A stretch of 64,000 nucleotides of DNA, from contig VZRR01010905.1 in the NCBI GenBank assembly GCA_013398015.1, positions 124,001 through 188,000 of the forward strand, given 5' to 3'. This DNA is from Oreocharis arfaki (taxonomy: Eukaryota; Chordata; Aves; Passeriformes; Paramythiidae). Position 1 is the first letter of the stretch. Each line of letters starts with the position of its first letter. Below the pieces are notes generated by a model, which worked only from the letters and a program-made list of their open reading frames with translations, did no database searches and was not told where the DNA came from. Both the position numbers and the translations under genes were made by a program. Of this stretch, positions 34,567-48,700 are shown piece by piece.

Positions 34567-36087
34567 AGAATTTTGTTTTCTAATGTTCAAATAGTTTCAT
34601 TGATTAACTACACAGAGCACCACTTGCTTTTGATTCTGAATTGCAACGCCACAGGGCCAACATAAAAGATGCAATACTTTAAAACAGCATCTACTTTTGA
34701 GTATCAATAAAAGCGTGTAACACAAGCTGTAGGATTTCAATCAATTGTAATTGGCCAGGTCTTGATTTCTTTCCATCTCTTGGTCATGAAACCCTCACTA
34801 CCAAAAATTCCTTACTTAACAGATGTCCAAGTACACACTGTTCTCAGGCAGTCACACTGGCATTTACATTAGTAACAGAGCACACAGCCTGCTTAAGGGT
34901 GCAAACAGCCATTCTTGGAGAGTTTGCTTTTAAACCACTCTTACTGCATACTTTACTGTAACCATGTGAAAGTAAAACTCTTCCTCTTACTGGAAAGCTT
35001 TCTTTTTAAACTAAAGTTAATTGTATCCTCTTCCCCATTTCATCATCAAAGAAGATGAGGCCTTCAGACATTGTAGTTCAACTGGTTAATTAAAAAAACA
35101 CTTCACACACTTGCGATTTATAGAAGAAATATTCATACGGAACTGAGTAAAACGCAACTTACCTTTGTCCTAAGACAGGCACTCTGCTCCTATGACTCAT
35201 GGTATCGCTCCAGTACATGCTGGGACATTTCAGAATAGCAGAGAGGAGGGTAGTGCCAAATGACTACTTCAGATGACTGAGAATGGAAGAGGTAACTTTA
35301 AGAAAGTTGAGATTCCTGACATGTGTTTGGCACTCTCTCTGCATCCACTAAACACTAAATACCTTTCCTAAGGTATTTTTCCTCAAAACCAAACAAATTT
35401 CATTAGAAGTGTATTTCCTACCCTACCAATTACAAAATAAAAAGCAGAGGGTTTGTTTTTCATATAAAGATGTTGACTAGTCCAATTGGATTAACCTTGC
35501 ATGTATATAAAAGTTACCACTGAGGAAACAGTACAGGGATCTTCAAGTGTTATTCTCTTTCTGGGGGAGTTGTGCATAAATTACTCTTTAATGCATCCTG
35601 ATATATGTAGTCATAGTGAAATACTTGGAATATAAATATTAAATGTACAAGGAAATACACTTAATATTTCTGTTCATATAGCAGGTCCACCCATGAAAAC
35701 TGCTTTTAGAGTGAAGTATCATTCAAGAAACCTTTACCTTGTCAAAAAGGGTTGTAGCAAATCATCTGTCCAAATAAGTTAACAACATATCCAATTGTTT
35801 ACAGGAAACAATTTAAAAACAATGATCTCTTGCTTAGGGAAAAATATCACAGATGACTTGGAATTACTTTTGTGTCACTTAATGTGTCAATTATTAAAAT
35901 CCAGTTACTAGATTGAAGCACTGCTCTAGCCGACAGGTTTTAACTGTAACAAATACGTATCAGTTGTGATTCATGTGTTTGTGTCTCTCGAATGTTATTA
36001 CATGAAAAGGATCTGAGATGGACAGTACATTACTCTGTTGATCCAAAACACAAAAGTGAAAGTGCTACTTCTAGTCCTAATTGCATT

Positions 36088-36150
36088 AAAAAAAAAAATC
36101 CCAAAAACCAAAACCAAACAAAACAAAAAACAAACCCAAAACAAAACTAA
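36088..36150. repeat. A/C-rich low-complexity tract (CAAAA-type)
   Basis: An A-run is followed by irregular repeats of caaaa/ccaaa units in the CUL5 3' UTR. On the transcribed strand it is a T/G-rich stretch of TTTTG units. Confidence 0.7.
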
Positions 36151-36512
36151 TAGCAGTTCCTCAGTGCATGAATATTTGAATATTTTTCCTTGTGCAAGTA
36201 CTGGTCATCTAAAAACCCAAACTTGTATTCTTCCTGGTGGGTGTAAATCAAATCTACTTGAAAAAGTTCACAATGGGCTCTTCATGAATGCAAGTTTCCC
36301 ACAAAACAGCATGCTGTTAAAAGTGTGCAACATGAAGGGAATGCCATCATGCTAGCTGAATGAGATTGGCAAAATATAGTCCTCTGTAAGGTAAGGCAGG
36401 GATTTTAATATGTAACGAAAGTCAAAACAAGTCCTTCTGCAGCACAAACTGTTGAGCTGTCTGTCCAAGCACCCTTCCATTTATGTTCTCAGCATCCCGC
36501 AGAGTCCTCCAA

Positions 36513-36707
36513 TTATGCCATGTATATAAAGGTGTTGATATCTGACTCATCTCTTCTGATATACTTGTGCTCTATAAGCCATTCGATTTGCTCTTTTATC
36601 ATTTTCTTTTGTGGCAAGAACATGTTTTTCAATATTTCTACCAGTTCAGTCTGAAGCTGGGCATTAGTAATTTTCTTCCGCATTTTCATTATTTGGATGA
36701 TAGCCTC
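36513..36707 (-). CDS. CUL5: CUL5 exon 19 (terminal, neddylation site)
   Basis: It encodes EAIIQIMKMRKKI and on to ESDINTFIYMA, with TAA at 36513-36515, 64 residues in all. IMKMRKK carries the NEDD8-acceptor Lys known for cullins. The acceptor is ccaccaccag. Confidence 0.98.
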   Translation of the reverse strand, partial: EAIIQIMKMRKKITNAQLQTELVEILKNMFLPQKKMIKEQIEWLIEHKYIRRDESDINTFIYMA

Positions 36708-39700
36708 CTGGTGGTGGACAAGAAGAAGAAAAGAATTTTTAAATGCCTAGGTGAAGTGACAAAATGAACACAGCATTAATGGGAGCCTCCTGGTAAGGCA
36801 AGACAGCAAGGAAATCTATATTTTTCCTTAGAAATCAGAAATATGCTGGGTTTTTTAGCCTATGTAGATATACAACTGCTTTTACAAAGAAGCTGATAAA
36901 GGAAAAGAATGAAGCACTGGCAAGATAGAAGAGATATAAGACAATTCCAGTCAAAGGAGGAGCTAAATACTATATGCAGAGTGTGAATTACTCGCTAAAA
37001 CCAAATGTTCATTCACTCCCTGAGCAGAAGTTGCAGTTTCCTAGGTGACTTGTGATATACCTTGTGAACATCTCACTCATTTCCTAAGTACAGCTAGGTA
37101 TTAATCCCACTGCTGCCAGAATGGTCACATCATATGTTACATCAGGTGGTACAATTCACAATGTGCACGGCCTGCAATCCAACCTGACTGACAGAACAGA
37201 CCTAAAACTTAAAGGTAAAATGGGATTTTTGAGACTCCATTGTAGGTAATGATCCCTGATGCCAGAAAAAATGAGGCTTTTCTAAAACCGCCAGCTCGAA
37301 AGATTTGACATGAGTAGCTGACTGAAGGACTATCAGCCACAGAGCAGGAAGCTGCAGTTTGCACAGCTAAGATGCACTTTTCAACTTTTCCTCTAAGGAA
37401 AAGGCCTCTCCAAAGTCATAATGCTGTTACCACAGGATGATCCCACCTCCAAGATTATTCTCTTCATAGAGACCAAAGAGATACCAAGATCAGCAATGCA
37501 GTTTATTCATGGTGGTGGCCAGTGGCACTCAACTTTACCAATCTGCTGCTGTCACCCACAACCACACTATTGCTCAATATCTACTTTGTCCTCTTTGAAG
37601 ATGGTGACTTGGTACTTCAGAACAGGAGGCTGACAACTAGAAGTGCACGAACACACATGCAAAATCAGGTATTCACAAGGATCTAGAGTCATATAGCAGA
37701 AGTGACTTTCAATGGGATTCCAAAGCACCCACTTCATACGTCAACATCCAACTGTGGACAGCACATAATGATAATACGACAAATTACAGTAATGATAATG
37801 CAACAAAAGAAAGAGGGGAATTTTGTATTCCCCTGGCAGGTTACTTGCCTGGGTTCGCAATATTCTTAGCTGGACTATTCCTTCATTCTCCTCTTCCCGC
37901 ATTCTCTCTGTAGTAAGTTGTAATCGACCAATCAAATTTATCTTGCCCCTTTTCTGAACTTTAGCATTTTTTCTGAAAAAAGTTGTATTGCATGAAAGTA
38001 AGCAAAAAAAAATAAAAAAACCACTTTCAATTACAGAATTCCTGTTAAACTTAAATTACAGCAGCAACGAGTACCATGATAGATCAGATACTTATAGGTT
38101 ATTAGCACTGCAGCAGTGAGAAAGCTGTCTGACAGATCACAACTCAATGCCAATGTCTCCACAGAATGAATCCTAAATATTGCTAGCAAGCATTACAAGT
38201 AAATCCAGCAGCTGAAACAATAAAATCTCAGAAAAATATATTTCAATTTAATTACATAAATGTAGGGTTCTTTGGAGGAAGTTTTTACAACAAAGTTCAA
38301 GAAATGTGACGAGTTAATATTCCATCAAAGAACTGTCTGGGACAAAACCTAGCTATTACAACAAAGAAAGCTGACAGCATTCTTCAGTGGTCACCCACAA
38401 ACTTTCTCTACAGCCTGTGTCTTCTGTCATGTCCTCTCATCATTACCCTTGTCTCAGAATCCTGATGACAGGAATAAGCACTACAGCTCTGGGCAAGAAA
38501 CTAAGCCCCAGGAAAGCAGATTTGTCACTTATCTCTTTCTCCACAGATCCAGATGTCCAGCTGCTACTGAGAATGAGGCACAGAATCTGAGGTTACTAGC
38601 AAGGAGCCAGTTCTCATCATAGTCACTGACAATAGAGGCAGGCAGAAGCGCAAGTAAAACACGCTGAACGTAGTATGTACCACTTAGATATTCTCTTTGT
38701 ATTACCTTGTGCTCAAAGGATTTCAAAGCACCAGTAAAAGAGCACTGCAATTCTCACAGAAATAAAGACACTCCTCTCTGGTGAGAGCCACACCAAAAAT
38801 CCTGGCTCTTGACAGCACACCATATTATTAAGCAGTTTCACTTCCTTTTAACTTATTACTCTGTTTTTGAAATTGTTTGTGTGTCTAATAATCAATCAGG
38901 CGCTAGTGCTCTGATTATAGGCTGTCTTCCATGAAATTTTATGGACTTACTGCTAACTGGAACATGGCAAAGCCTCCAATTTTGCACCTCGTCCTTAGGT
39001 GTGTAAGAAATTCAATTTCACAGGAATTAGAATTACAGAAACATTTGTTTGAAGGAGCTGCTGTAGGTCATCTAGTCCAATCACCTACTTGAAGCATGAC
39101 TATTGCCAAAACTAAATGAGGACAGGGCAGCAAAGCGTGTGTCTTGCTTAATTTTGAAAACTTTCAAGAACAAAGGTTAAGTTAAAGTGATTTCCTTTAG
39201 TTATAAAATAGTACATAGTTATTTTACTTTTCAAACATCATCTTACATTAAACTGAATTCCTGGTTCACCGAGAAGAGGGTTCCTTCTGTAAAGTCTTTG
39301 GGTGAATTGACTTGAGGTTCATACAATAAAACCTGACGTTTCAGCTTTGGAAATGCTACAAGAGACTACAGAGAAAAAGGGAGGGGGAGAAAGAATGAAA
39401 GTAAAACACCAGACTTTCTAAATGGAAGTAACTACTCTCTAAGACCATAATTCACTGCTGTGCAGACTGTAGTGAGGGAACCACATAGCCTTGTTTGGAA
39501 CTGGTAAAATCAGAGGGGGGACACAGTTTACCAAATCTCATTCTGAAACAGGTTAGCATGAACAAAATCACACAAAGTAGTAAAATATACAAACTCATGG
39601 CTACAGAAGTGGTGTTAAGTCTGACTTACATGATTTCTCTCTTTATTCGTGAGCTAAATAATTAGAAGTCTGCTAAAGCAAACACTGAAGTTATTTTTAA

Positions 39701-42700
39701 GTAACATATAATTATCAGGTGTCACTAATTTCCTAGAATTAGACCAGACCCACTCGACAAAACACAATCATAATTCTGTGCTTTAGGCAGCATACGGTCA
39801 AAAAATTCTTGCAGTTTCCAAAAGCTTGTGAAGTAATACTGGGTAAAGATGTACTAATGTAAAGGCAGCGTGTGCTCAGCAGTAGTGCAAGGAGCCAGCA
39901 TTACAACTGATTAATTACCAAGAAAGGCGTTCACACTTCAGTTTCAAAGTGTTATCAGACAGTGCTTTAAAAATACTAATCCTGTATTTCACAGTACAGA
40001 AATCAAGAAGCAATCTGTTTCAAGAGAAAGGGATATACCCATAAAGTCCTCCTAAGTTCTGCATCAGGGAGTTCAGTGGCCAGTTTAAGATTTTCAAAGC
40101 TGATCTTCTCTCTGGGTCTTTGGTTCCACGCAAACAGCACAGCCAGCTGAAATGTTGTTACCTCCAAGTCATACTGGCCAACCTCGTTCTTAAATGTTAT
40201 CTGTGAAGAGGATGAAAATTTTACCCATAAGCTTGTCTGGATCACAAGCTTTCTTACTGTTATAAATACAGAGAATATGGTCATTGAGACCGATACACTG
40301 GAAACTACACACTTACAATTCCATTGGACATGAGGTGGTGCCAGTGGAGTTTTCTACCACTGTGATTCTTTTTATAAAATTCTTCGACCTCTGGGATGAG
40401 ATCTTCTAATTCCGTGGGCAGTGAGACAAACACTTTTTCAGAACTTCGGGACCAGGCACCAGCATTTAAAATTTTAATATTCACAGAGTCAGCTGTAAGA
40501 TGATATTGGATTATATGAATCTCCACGCATAACAGATAGATAAACCAAAATGTTTTGGGGTTCTTTTCCTACTCTGTACACAATTATGGAGGACTGAATT
40601 TTCAGGGTGTCTACCTACTTAAACATTAAGGTACTCAATGCACCACTGGCTTTCTGCCAGCAGCACTGATTGAAACCACTTTTTTTTGCTTGTTACTGCA
40701 GAGCTCCTTCAACTCTGGTGCAGCTTTACAGCTGATGCTTATAAGCACTACTCAAGGGTTTTCAGCATGGCAGGTCCAATACTTGATGCTCCTCAGCCTC
40801 TCTCATCAGTGAAATAATTTCAGAATGTGATTTAAGCTCTTCATAACATGCATCCAGCTCTCCTGCTGGCAGATAAAGAAGGAGCACAGCATGGAGCACT
40901 CGAAGAATGATGAGGGTATAAAAGAAAGAGCTTGTTCAGGCATTCACCTGGCTGATGCCAATTCAAGCCCCTGCCTGCAATTTGTCTACAAGAGTAGGGA
41001 ATCTGTATCTCCAAGATTGCTCCTAAGGAAAACCACAACTCACAGAGTGATACAGCTCTAGTATCAACTGCAGGAGAAAGCAGAGTCTACAGACACCTCC
41101 AATCTAGGGGCAACAATGCCACGGAGACTGTGTTCAACCTGCAGTTAACATAATTTTTAACTTAAAATTTAACAGAGCTATTTTTCACTAAGAGAAATTA
41201 AAACCAGCAAATAATTTGGAAACAATACCTGGTAAAGCAAGTTTATTATTTTTGTGCATTTCTTTGAAGGCCTGGTTCAAGTCTTCAGACACTTTGATAT
41301 CCTGGAACATTCTGGCCAGCTTGTTTACATAGTCTGCTGGCATTCCCACTTCCTACATAAACAAACAGAACAGTAAATGTTACATAGAAAACTATGAACA
41401 AAAAGCTTTATTTTTAAAATAATAAGCTTGAATAAATTACGAGCATTAAAAACGACACAGGTATAATCGCTTTATAGTAATAGTGAATCTGCAATGCAAT
41501 ATAAAGGGTTTTTAGCACAGATCATAAGTAGTTATCCCTTAAGGGCATATGATAGTCCTTTTAAAGAAATTCAAGTGCTGAAGAACGTACACATGTATTA
41601 AGGAATCCATGAGTTCTGAGATTTGAAGGAATGTTTAAGGCATGCAAAAAATATTCTAATCTACATAAAAATTCAAAATTAGAATGGATCTCAAATTATT
41701 TACATATCTAAACAAGTACACTGCATTTTGATTATTTGCATATGGAATCTATGAAGCCTTTAGAAAATTGTACGAGAAGTATTTTTAAAAATACCACTGC
41801 CACTATAAGAGAAGACTAAAACTGTTAGTAAAACTGTTTTACTTTCACAAAGTACTGTGGTAGAAGGGAAGTAAAAGATGCCCTGAGCGGCCTGCTATTA
41901 AAGATAAAACTCACCTAAGCAAGAAAGATATTTAAGTTCAAGAGTGGAATATTAATTAACCACAAGCATGAGGCATAACCAAAGAAAGATGTGATGCTAC
42001 TTACTCTGAGCCATTCCACCATATTCTCCTCAATTTCACTATCAGCTGATATATCTAATATCAGACGTCTTGTTAAGTGAGCTTTGTGATATCGCATGAA
42101 AACATCTTTATTCTGTACATATTTAAGTACCAAAAGCTGTCAAAAATAAGAGTTTAATATATTTATTTGCACTGTCAACCAGACATGTCTTTGAATGCTG
42201 ATATAATGCCACTGTAGACTATGACTGGAAAAAGGCTACTTGACATTGCCTTAAGAGCAACTGTGTTAATACTATCACAGGCATCAGCAATGAATGTTTC
42301 ATAATATCACACCTTCAACTTCTTCATTTGTCAAACATCAAGCAATTCTCTTAAATCAAAAAAGCCATTGACACGGGTACATAAAAATCTCCTATATTAT
42401 TATCTAGACAAATATTAGTTATTGTAATACATTACAGTCTCATATAAGCATTAATTTAGTATACTAATTTTGTGAACTGACACAGGAGACATGAAACACT
42501 GGATGATTTACAACATTTAAAGACACACACACTTGATAACATAATAAATTCTTTTTTCTACTACTACACCTTGTGTAACTGCTTTTGAAGATCAAGGCAT
42601 TGACCCACATAAGGAAATAAAACAAACAAATTCATTCTTCAGAGTAACTGAGAAATAGAAGGCAAAAACATACCACTTCTTTAAGCTTTGCTTCAATTTC

Positions 42701-45700
42701 TTCAGAGGTTAGTTTTTTGCTTAGTGGTGTTTTTCTTAGCAACATGTCACAGTAATTAGCAAGAAGCTCAGGGCATTTGGATTCAGGCTGTGTTTTCAGT
42801 CCAACACTAGATAAAAGAAGAACAGTACATCTTCAAACCATACAGAACCCTGCTATTCTGGAGTAGTCACATTGTTAACTAGATAGACCACTCTCTCCTA
42901 AGCCCCTTGGCAAGGATCCTGGTGGTGAACTTATATTCTCGTTAAACTTACGAAAAATTAGAGATAACACCCTTTCCTCTTGAAAGAATAAATACTGCCA
43001 AACACTTTTAGACAGCTTCTACAGCTTGATTATTTTAACTGATTATAATTTTAGAATTGTAACAATGAAAGATACAGATGAAACTACAGTTTGAAACAAC
43101 TAAATATTGCATGGAAAGAAGTATTCCAGTAAAGAATTGAAAATGCTACAGTGAAATGCTTCACTCATCTCCTTAGTATGCTGTAATGAGGTCTCAAAAA
43201 CATCCTCCTGCACCACACTTCACAGACTGCAAAACTCAACACATCTACCACATAGTAACAGGATAAAATTATTTCATCACAGCTATAAAGGACAGACTAA
43301 CAGCTTGGAAATTAAATGCAGACTAAAGTTGAACAAGATGCTACCGTAGACAAACTGGTTCTTCAAAAATCATCAAGCACAGGTCACGTTCTAGACTGGT
43401 GAATAAAACCACACAGCAAGGACCAATCCCTATTCCTAGAGTCAGATGGCACCATCTTGACTGCTACTCTCAAGGGCCCAAAGCAAGCTCAGGAACCCAG
43501 CTTTCTTGCTCATTATTTCACTCTCTTATCAATTAGTATAGACAGAGCTACCATACTTCAGACAACTGCTCCTTTTTTTTTAATTCATGAAGCAGCTTGC
43601 AGGTTAGTGTCTTCTGCCCCCTTAAAGACCATTTGAAGCACAAGCAGATCACAAGCCTTTTGGCTATTACAAAAGACTAAGCAAGAAGAAGTTTTGTTTT
43701 GCTCAAACCAGGCTACATATCTGGACTACTTCAAAGTGCTTGGGAAGAAGAATGCTGAACAGAAGACCATCACAATCATAGTGGTTTCTCAGAAACCACT
43801 AGGCAGGGTTCACTGTAAGAGTGAAACAGTTTGAATGAGGTATCGATTTGGATGGTCCCAGGAGAAAGAAAAACTTTAGAAGATACCTAAGAAACTCCTC
43901 TACCTTACCTACATCTATCCAAAGTGCTACAGAAAGCAGGGATCCAGTCTTTCGTGACAGCGTTCCTCCAATAAATAAAAGGAGAAAGACTAGTCCCTAT
44001 TCAGGGGAACTGACTTGCCATTAGTCCGAAACCAAACCCAGAATATGAACCAAGATGCTGGACAGGTATTTATAACCATCCACCTCTAACTAGAAGCAAT
44101 TGGAAAGGAAAGCTGGAAGCCCAGCTACACAAACTTTGTTTCCATAGTAAATCAGACGACGAACTACATACAAGCAATCCCAAGCACCTAAATATATACA
44201 AATTCCTACTCAAGTGGCACATCACATGGTAAATGTTAACAATCAATTAACTGACTGCTACCTTCTCTTGGCTGAGTTAGCAGAGCAGGCACTGTAAGCA
44301 TGGTCCTTCTTCTTGAGTCACGCAGGTCTGCCTAATCTACTGGAAGCTGTTTAAACTAACCTGGTTAATCCTGCACTGAAACAAAAATGCAACAGCTGGA
44401 CAGGTCACACTCACAACTGGCACAAGAGGAGGTGGAAAACAGCTTGTGGATGGTTACACCTTAATCAGCCACAGTTATTCCCATGAAGATTACTGCCTCA
44501 TTTTTTTCCCCAGGACCTTTGCTGAAGTTGTGGCAGAGTTACACAGCTTAAATTTTTGGAATTAATAATCCAGGAAGCCATTATGAACTTCAGCTAACAA
44601 ACTGACTCATAGTATAAAAGAATAGATCCCCAAATACTACAAATAAATTTAAGTTGAACCAGGCTGCTATTCACTGATCTGCTTCCACACAAAGAGGGTC
44701 TTACAAGAAGTCAATAAGCAATCTGAAACTCCATAATGCAAATAGCACAAAGCCTTTTTAAACACAGCATTACTTTTTGAAGAGACATTTTAAAAACCTC
44801 AATTCACGTAAAGTTTACATGGCTTACCCCTTTTGCTTCAATGGCAATTCAAGTTTAAATATCGTAGCATCATTCACAACTGCTTTGTATGCCTGAAAAA
44901 TAATTAGATTATTGGTGCTTCACTCAATTTCTCTCTGATATTAATTGCAAAGATTTTATCTCTTTTTACACTACTGCAACATGAAATTAATTCAATTTTT
45001 TTTATTAGCCCAAAGCTTGCAGATTCTATTTTCAGTTTGAGAGTTCAAATTCTATGACTCACTTTCCCAATAAACTGATGTATTGAGTTTTCCTCGTTTC
45101 CATTACCATACGAGTCTCCTTTAAAGAACAACTTAGGAAGGGATTACACAGAGCAGGTTGCACGTCTGAAGTCATGAGACAAATACATAGTAAATTCTAA
45201 ACATATATTATTGCTGAATCGGACATTAAGGTTCTCAATACAAAGGTCATCTTCTAATGTGCTCTACAACATTACAAAGCTGAATGCATGCAACTTCATG
45301 CAGGACTACAACAGAAATTAAAAGCTACTCAGTTGGTAGTAAGTTTCATCAATATTTTAGCCTGCATATTTAATAGAGAAACAGCAGCTTCTAAATTTAA
45401 CAGTGAATGGGCACAAGGGTTTTGGAGACATCATAATACAAATTGCAACAATTCTTACAGTGAACAAAAGACCAGCAGAAAACACATACCTTATCTCTGG
45501 CAGTAAGAAATCTTGGATCATCTTGAAAAGCTTCTTTAACCAACTTGCTAAACCGATTAAATAGCGTGAGCAATTGCTCTACATATTTCTCAGAATCCTA
45601 AAGAGGCAAAAATCAAATAAAAAACCAGGGCTCCCCAGAATTCAGTGTGAGCATACATGTAATTCCCTAATCTGTAAAAATGCTGTATCCTCAAAGCCTG

Positions 45701-48700
45701 CATAATATGAATGTACATTTTATCTTTAGTCTCTGTACTGAAGAGCGCTACAGCATATAGGCCTAAACGTAGACTTTCAGGATAGTATTTCCAATTTACA
45801 AAAAAAAAAATATTAAAAAAATCTATAACTTTCAAATATTATGGAATAACATTTTATTTTAAAGAACATTTTCACGGACCAATAAAAGACACATGCCTAA
45901 TCCTAATTGCTGCAGACACCTAAGCCTCCTAGACCCAGAGAAAAAAAGATGATAAAAAGCTGAAAAAATACAGTGAAGAAAAAAACCTTATAATTTCCAC
46001 AATAAACAACCACTCTTAGATTGAAAGCAAATTTCAAATTTCATCAGGAAGTTAGAATTCTGGAAAAATTCATTAGGCTTTTAAAATTAAGATTCTAACA
46101 GAATTGTATTGTACAAGCCTCCCATGCACCTCATTTATAACCTTTACTGCAAATTAGATTCACTTTTTAAAGCTACAAATGAAAACATGCAAAATAAAAA
46201 GCTATCCTGAAGACATTTAAAACTTCCAGTGGATCAAAATTTGATCTCTCCACACAAAATCTTAAAAAGTTATTTCCATTCACACATTTGTCCCACAAAT
46301 AGAGAATATTTAACTTCTGCAAAGTTGTTTTTCTGTTGCTATTTTACTAAAACCCAATACACTTACAGTAGTAATAGTTTCAGCAGCTGCTACCATGTCT
46401 GCAAGTCCAGCACTAACAATATGTTCTTCCAAATCCTTTAGCATAGGCTCTATGCCATTCGGAACTTTATCCATCAGTGAAAACATTAAATGCAACTCTG
46501 AAAGACACAAATACTGATGAAGCCACGAGTCAAAGACCTGTATAAAACCCAAATATACTGCATTTCTCCTAGGCATGTCTCAAGTGGAACATTAAATATG
46601 CGAAGAACAGATAATCCAACTCATCTCTTACAAAGAAAGATGTCTTGAGTACTGTTCTAATTCTGGTCCCACAAGAGGATTCTTTTGAAGGCAAAAAAGG
46701 AAATTTATTGCAATGTAATACTTGTTTACGCATATAGTATCTTCTATAGTATGCAAGTGCATATACTATCAAAAGCTTGACTAAGACCCCCCCTAAAACT
46801 GATGACAATTTGGATTAAGTCCAGGTTCTAATTGCCTCCAAATCTCTGGCAAGAATGTTTCTCAGTTGGAAGCCTACAGGTGTTTATGCAGGAAATTGTA
46901 TGGATTCAAGACATTTTAAAATTTTAAACTAAAGCCAAACACTTGTTTTTGTGTACGTTTCAATACCACTTACAATGCTTTGTTTTAGTTCAAAGCTTGC
47001 AAAGTTCTGAAGTGACCAAAGCTGACTAATGCAAACAGCGAACTCTCCTTCCCAGAAAGTTTTAGTTTTTCTGAAAGCTACTGTCCAAAAACTTCTAAAA
47101 GTGATCTGCTTTATTTGTCTACTTTTTGTGAAGCTATTTCAATACCTCTTAAAAAAAAAAAAAAAGATACTAAAATACCAATAATCATCTTGACAAAGCT
47201 GTCCACAAAGAACACTGGGATTAAGGTCACCAGATTGTTATAAAGAGACCACAGAGATCTGAACTCAACAGGCAAAGGACTTTGCTTCATGAAGTAGAAC
47301 AAGTGGACTCTGATTCTTTTCTTGATAGAAAAAAAATTATAGATTCACTTAGTTCCTCAATGTTACGTCTAATGTAAAAGGGGAAAAGTCAGAGGCCCTG
47401 CCTTTGCTTTCTCCTCTGCATTACTTTTGTCAGCAACAAACATCAAGATCGTGTCACCACTGAGGATGAAATATGCTACGATCATCTGTATCTCCACAGT
47501 TGCTGCAGAAGCAAATAGAAAAGCACAGAGAAGAAAAAAAATCATTTTAGAACATAACAATGCAAATTAGAGAATGGAAACTAAAAACAACCTTGAATAA
47601 GAACTTGCAATGGTACTAGAGACAACTCACAATGGGCTGAATGACAGGATTTCAGGAACCAGAAAAAAACCCCAACATATAGTCAGAGGCATTCTCAGTG
47701 CAATTTAGATCTACTGTAAGAAATGGCAGCACCATTTTACATAGAAAAAGTCCAAAAAAGCTCCCTCAACTTTTACTGGATCTTTTAATCTGGGCTTTTA
47801 AAAAGAGTAAGAGGTAGGAGAAGATGGCAGAAAAAGGAAAACAAAAAGATATGGTAAAGGGTTCTACATCTGTTTCTGTACAGTAGTGACGACATAAATA
47901 CTTCAAGAAAAAAATCAGTGATTCCTCTTAAGAATCAGTAGCAAAGGAAAACTCCAGGTGCACCCCTAAGACTGCAGGACCCAAAAACCCATAAATTCTT
48001 CAAAGACAGATTTCAAAGTTACAAAAGCAAAAGGAGTATTTCACTTTAATTTCTCTCAGAATATATTATGACACTGAAGGGCAAAGAAATCCATACTGTA
48101 CTTGTTGGGGCACTTAAAGTCTGCTTTCATTCTGTGTTCAGGAAAGCCAAGTGTACTTTTTGTTTCTGTTGCATTTCAAGAATAAAATTTAGGCCTCCCT
48201 TCCCCAATACTATAAGCGAACAAAAACACAGTAAGTCAGTTCTGAAATCTTTGCAAGCTATGACATTTTTGATGGTTTTCAGTTGGAAAACATTATTCCT
48301 TCCTGTCTTTGCACAGCATGTAAATATTACTTGATATAACAAGAGTATGTGCCCAGCTCATAGCCTAAAATCCTCACAAAAACAGCCCTTTTTTGTCAGT
48401 GGTGTTTAATAAAGACAACACCACTGAATTCTTTGGGGCAGATAATATCAGGAAGTCACATGCATAAGCAAAGCACAGCAGGGACACTATCAGATGTATA
48501 CATTACTATGTATAGCTCCAGTCTTTAATTCTGTTTCAGTCATCTGCACCTGCATCTTTCATTGAAGCATTTTAAACAGTTCTGACAAACTAAACCGAAG
48601 TGCTCTGCAACCAAGCACTACCACAGGACAGACAGCCACAAGAGAGGGCTGTGTGAATATTTCAACAGGTTTCTAAAGAAAGATCCTTTGGTGCCTGTAG

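Larger units (their letters stand above)
33070..36512 (-). other. CUL5: CUL5 3' UTR (probable extent)
   Basis: AT-rich, non-coding, repeat-poor sequence after the CUL5 stop. It holds at least two minus-strand AATAAA signals (34561-34566 and 33084-33089) and an A/C-rich run at 36088-36150. Repeat-poor sequence over 3.4 kb next to CR1-containing DNA fits a long UTR, but only transcript data would fix the end. Confidence 0.5.
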
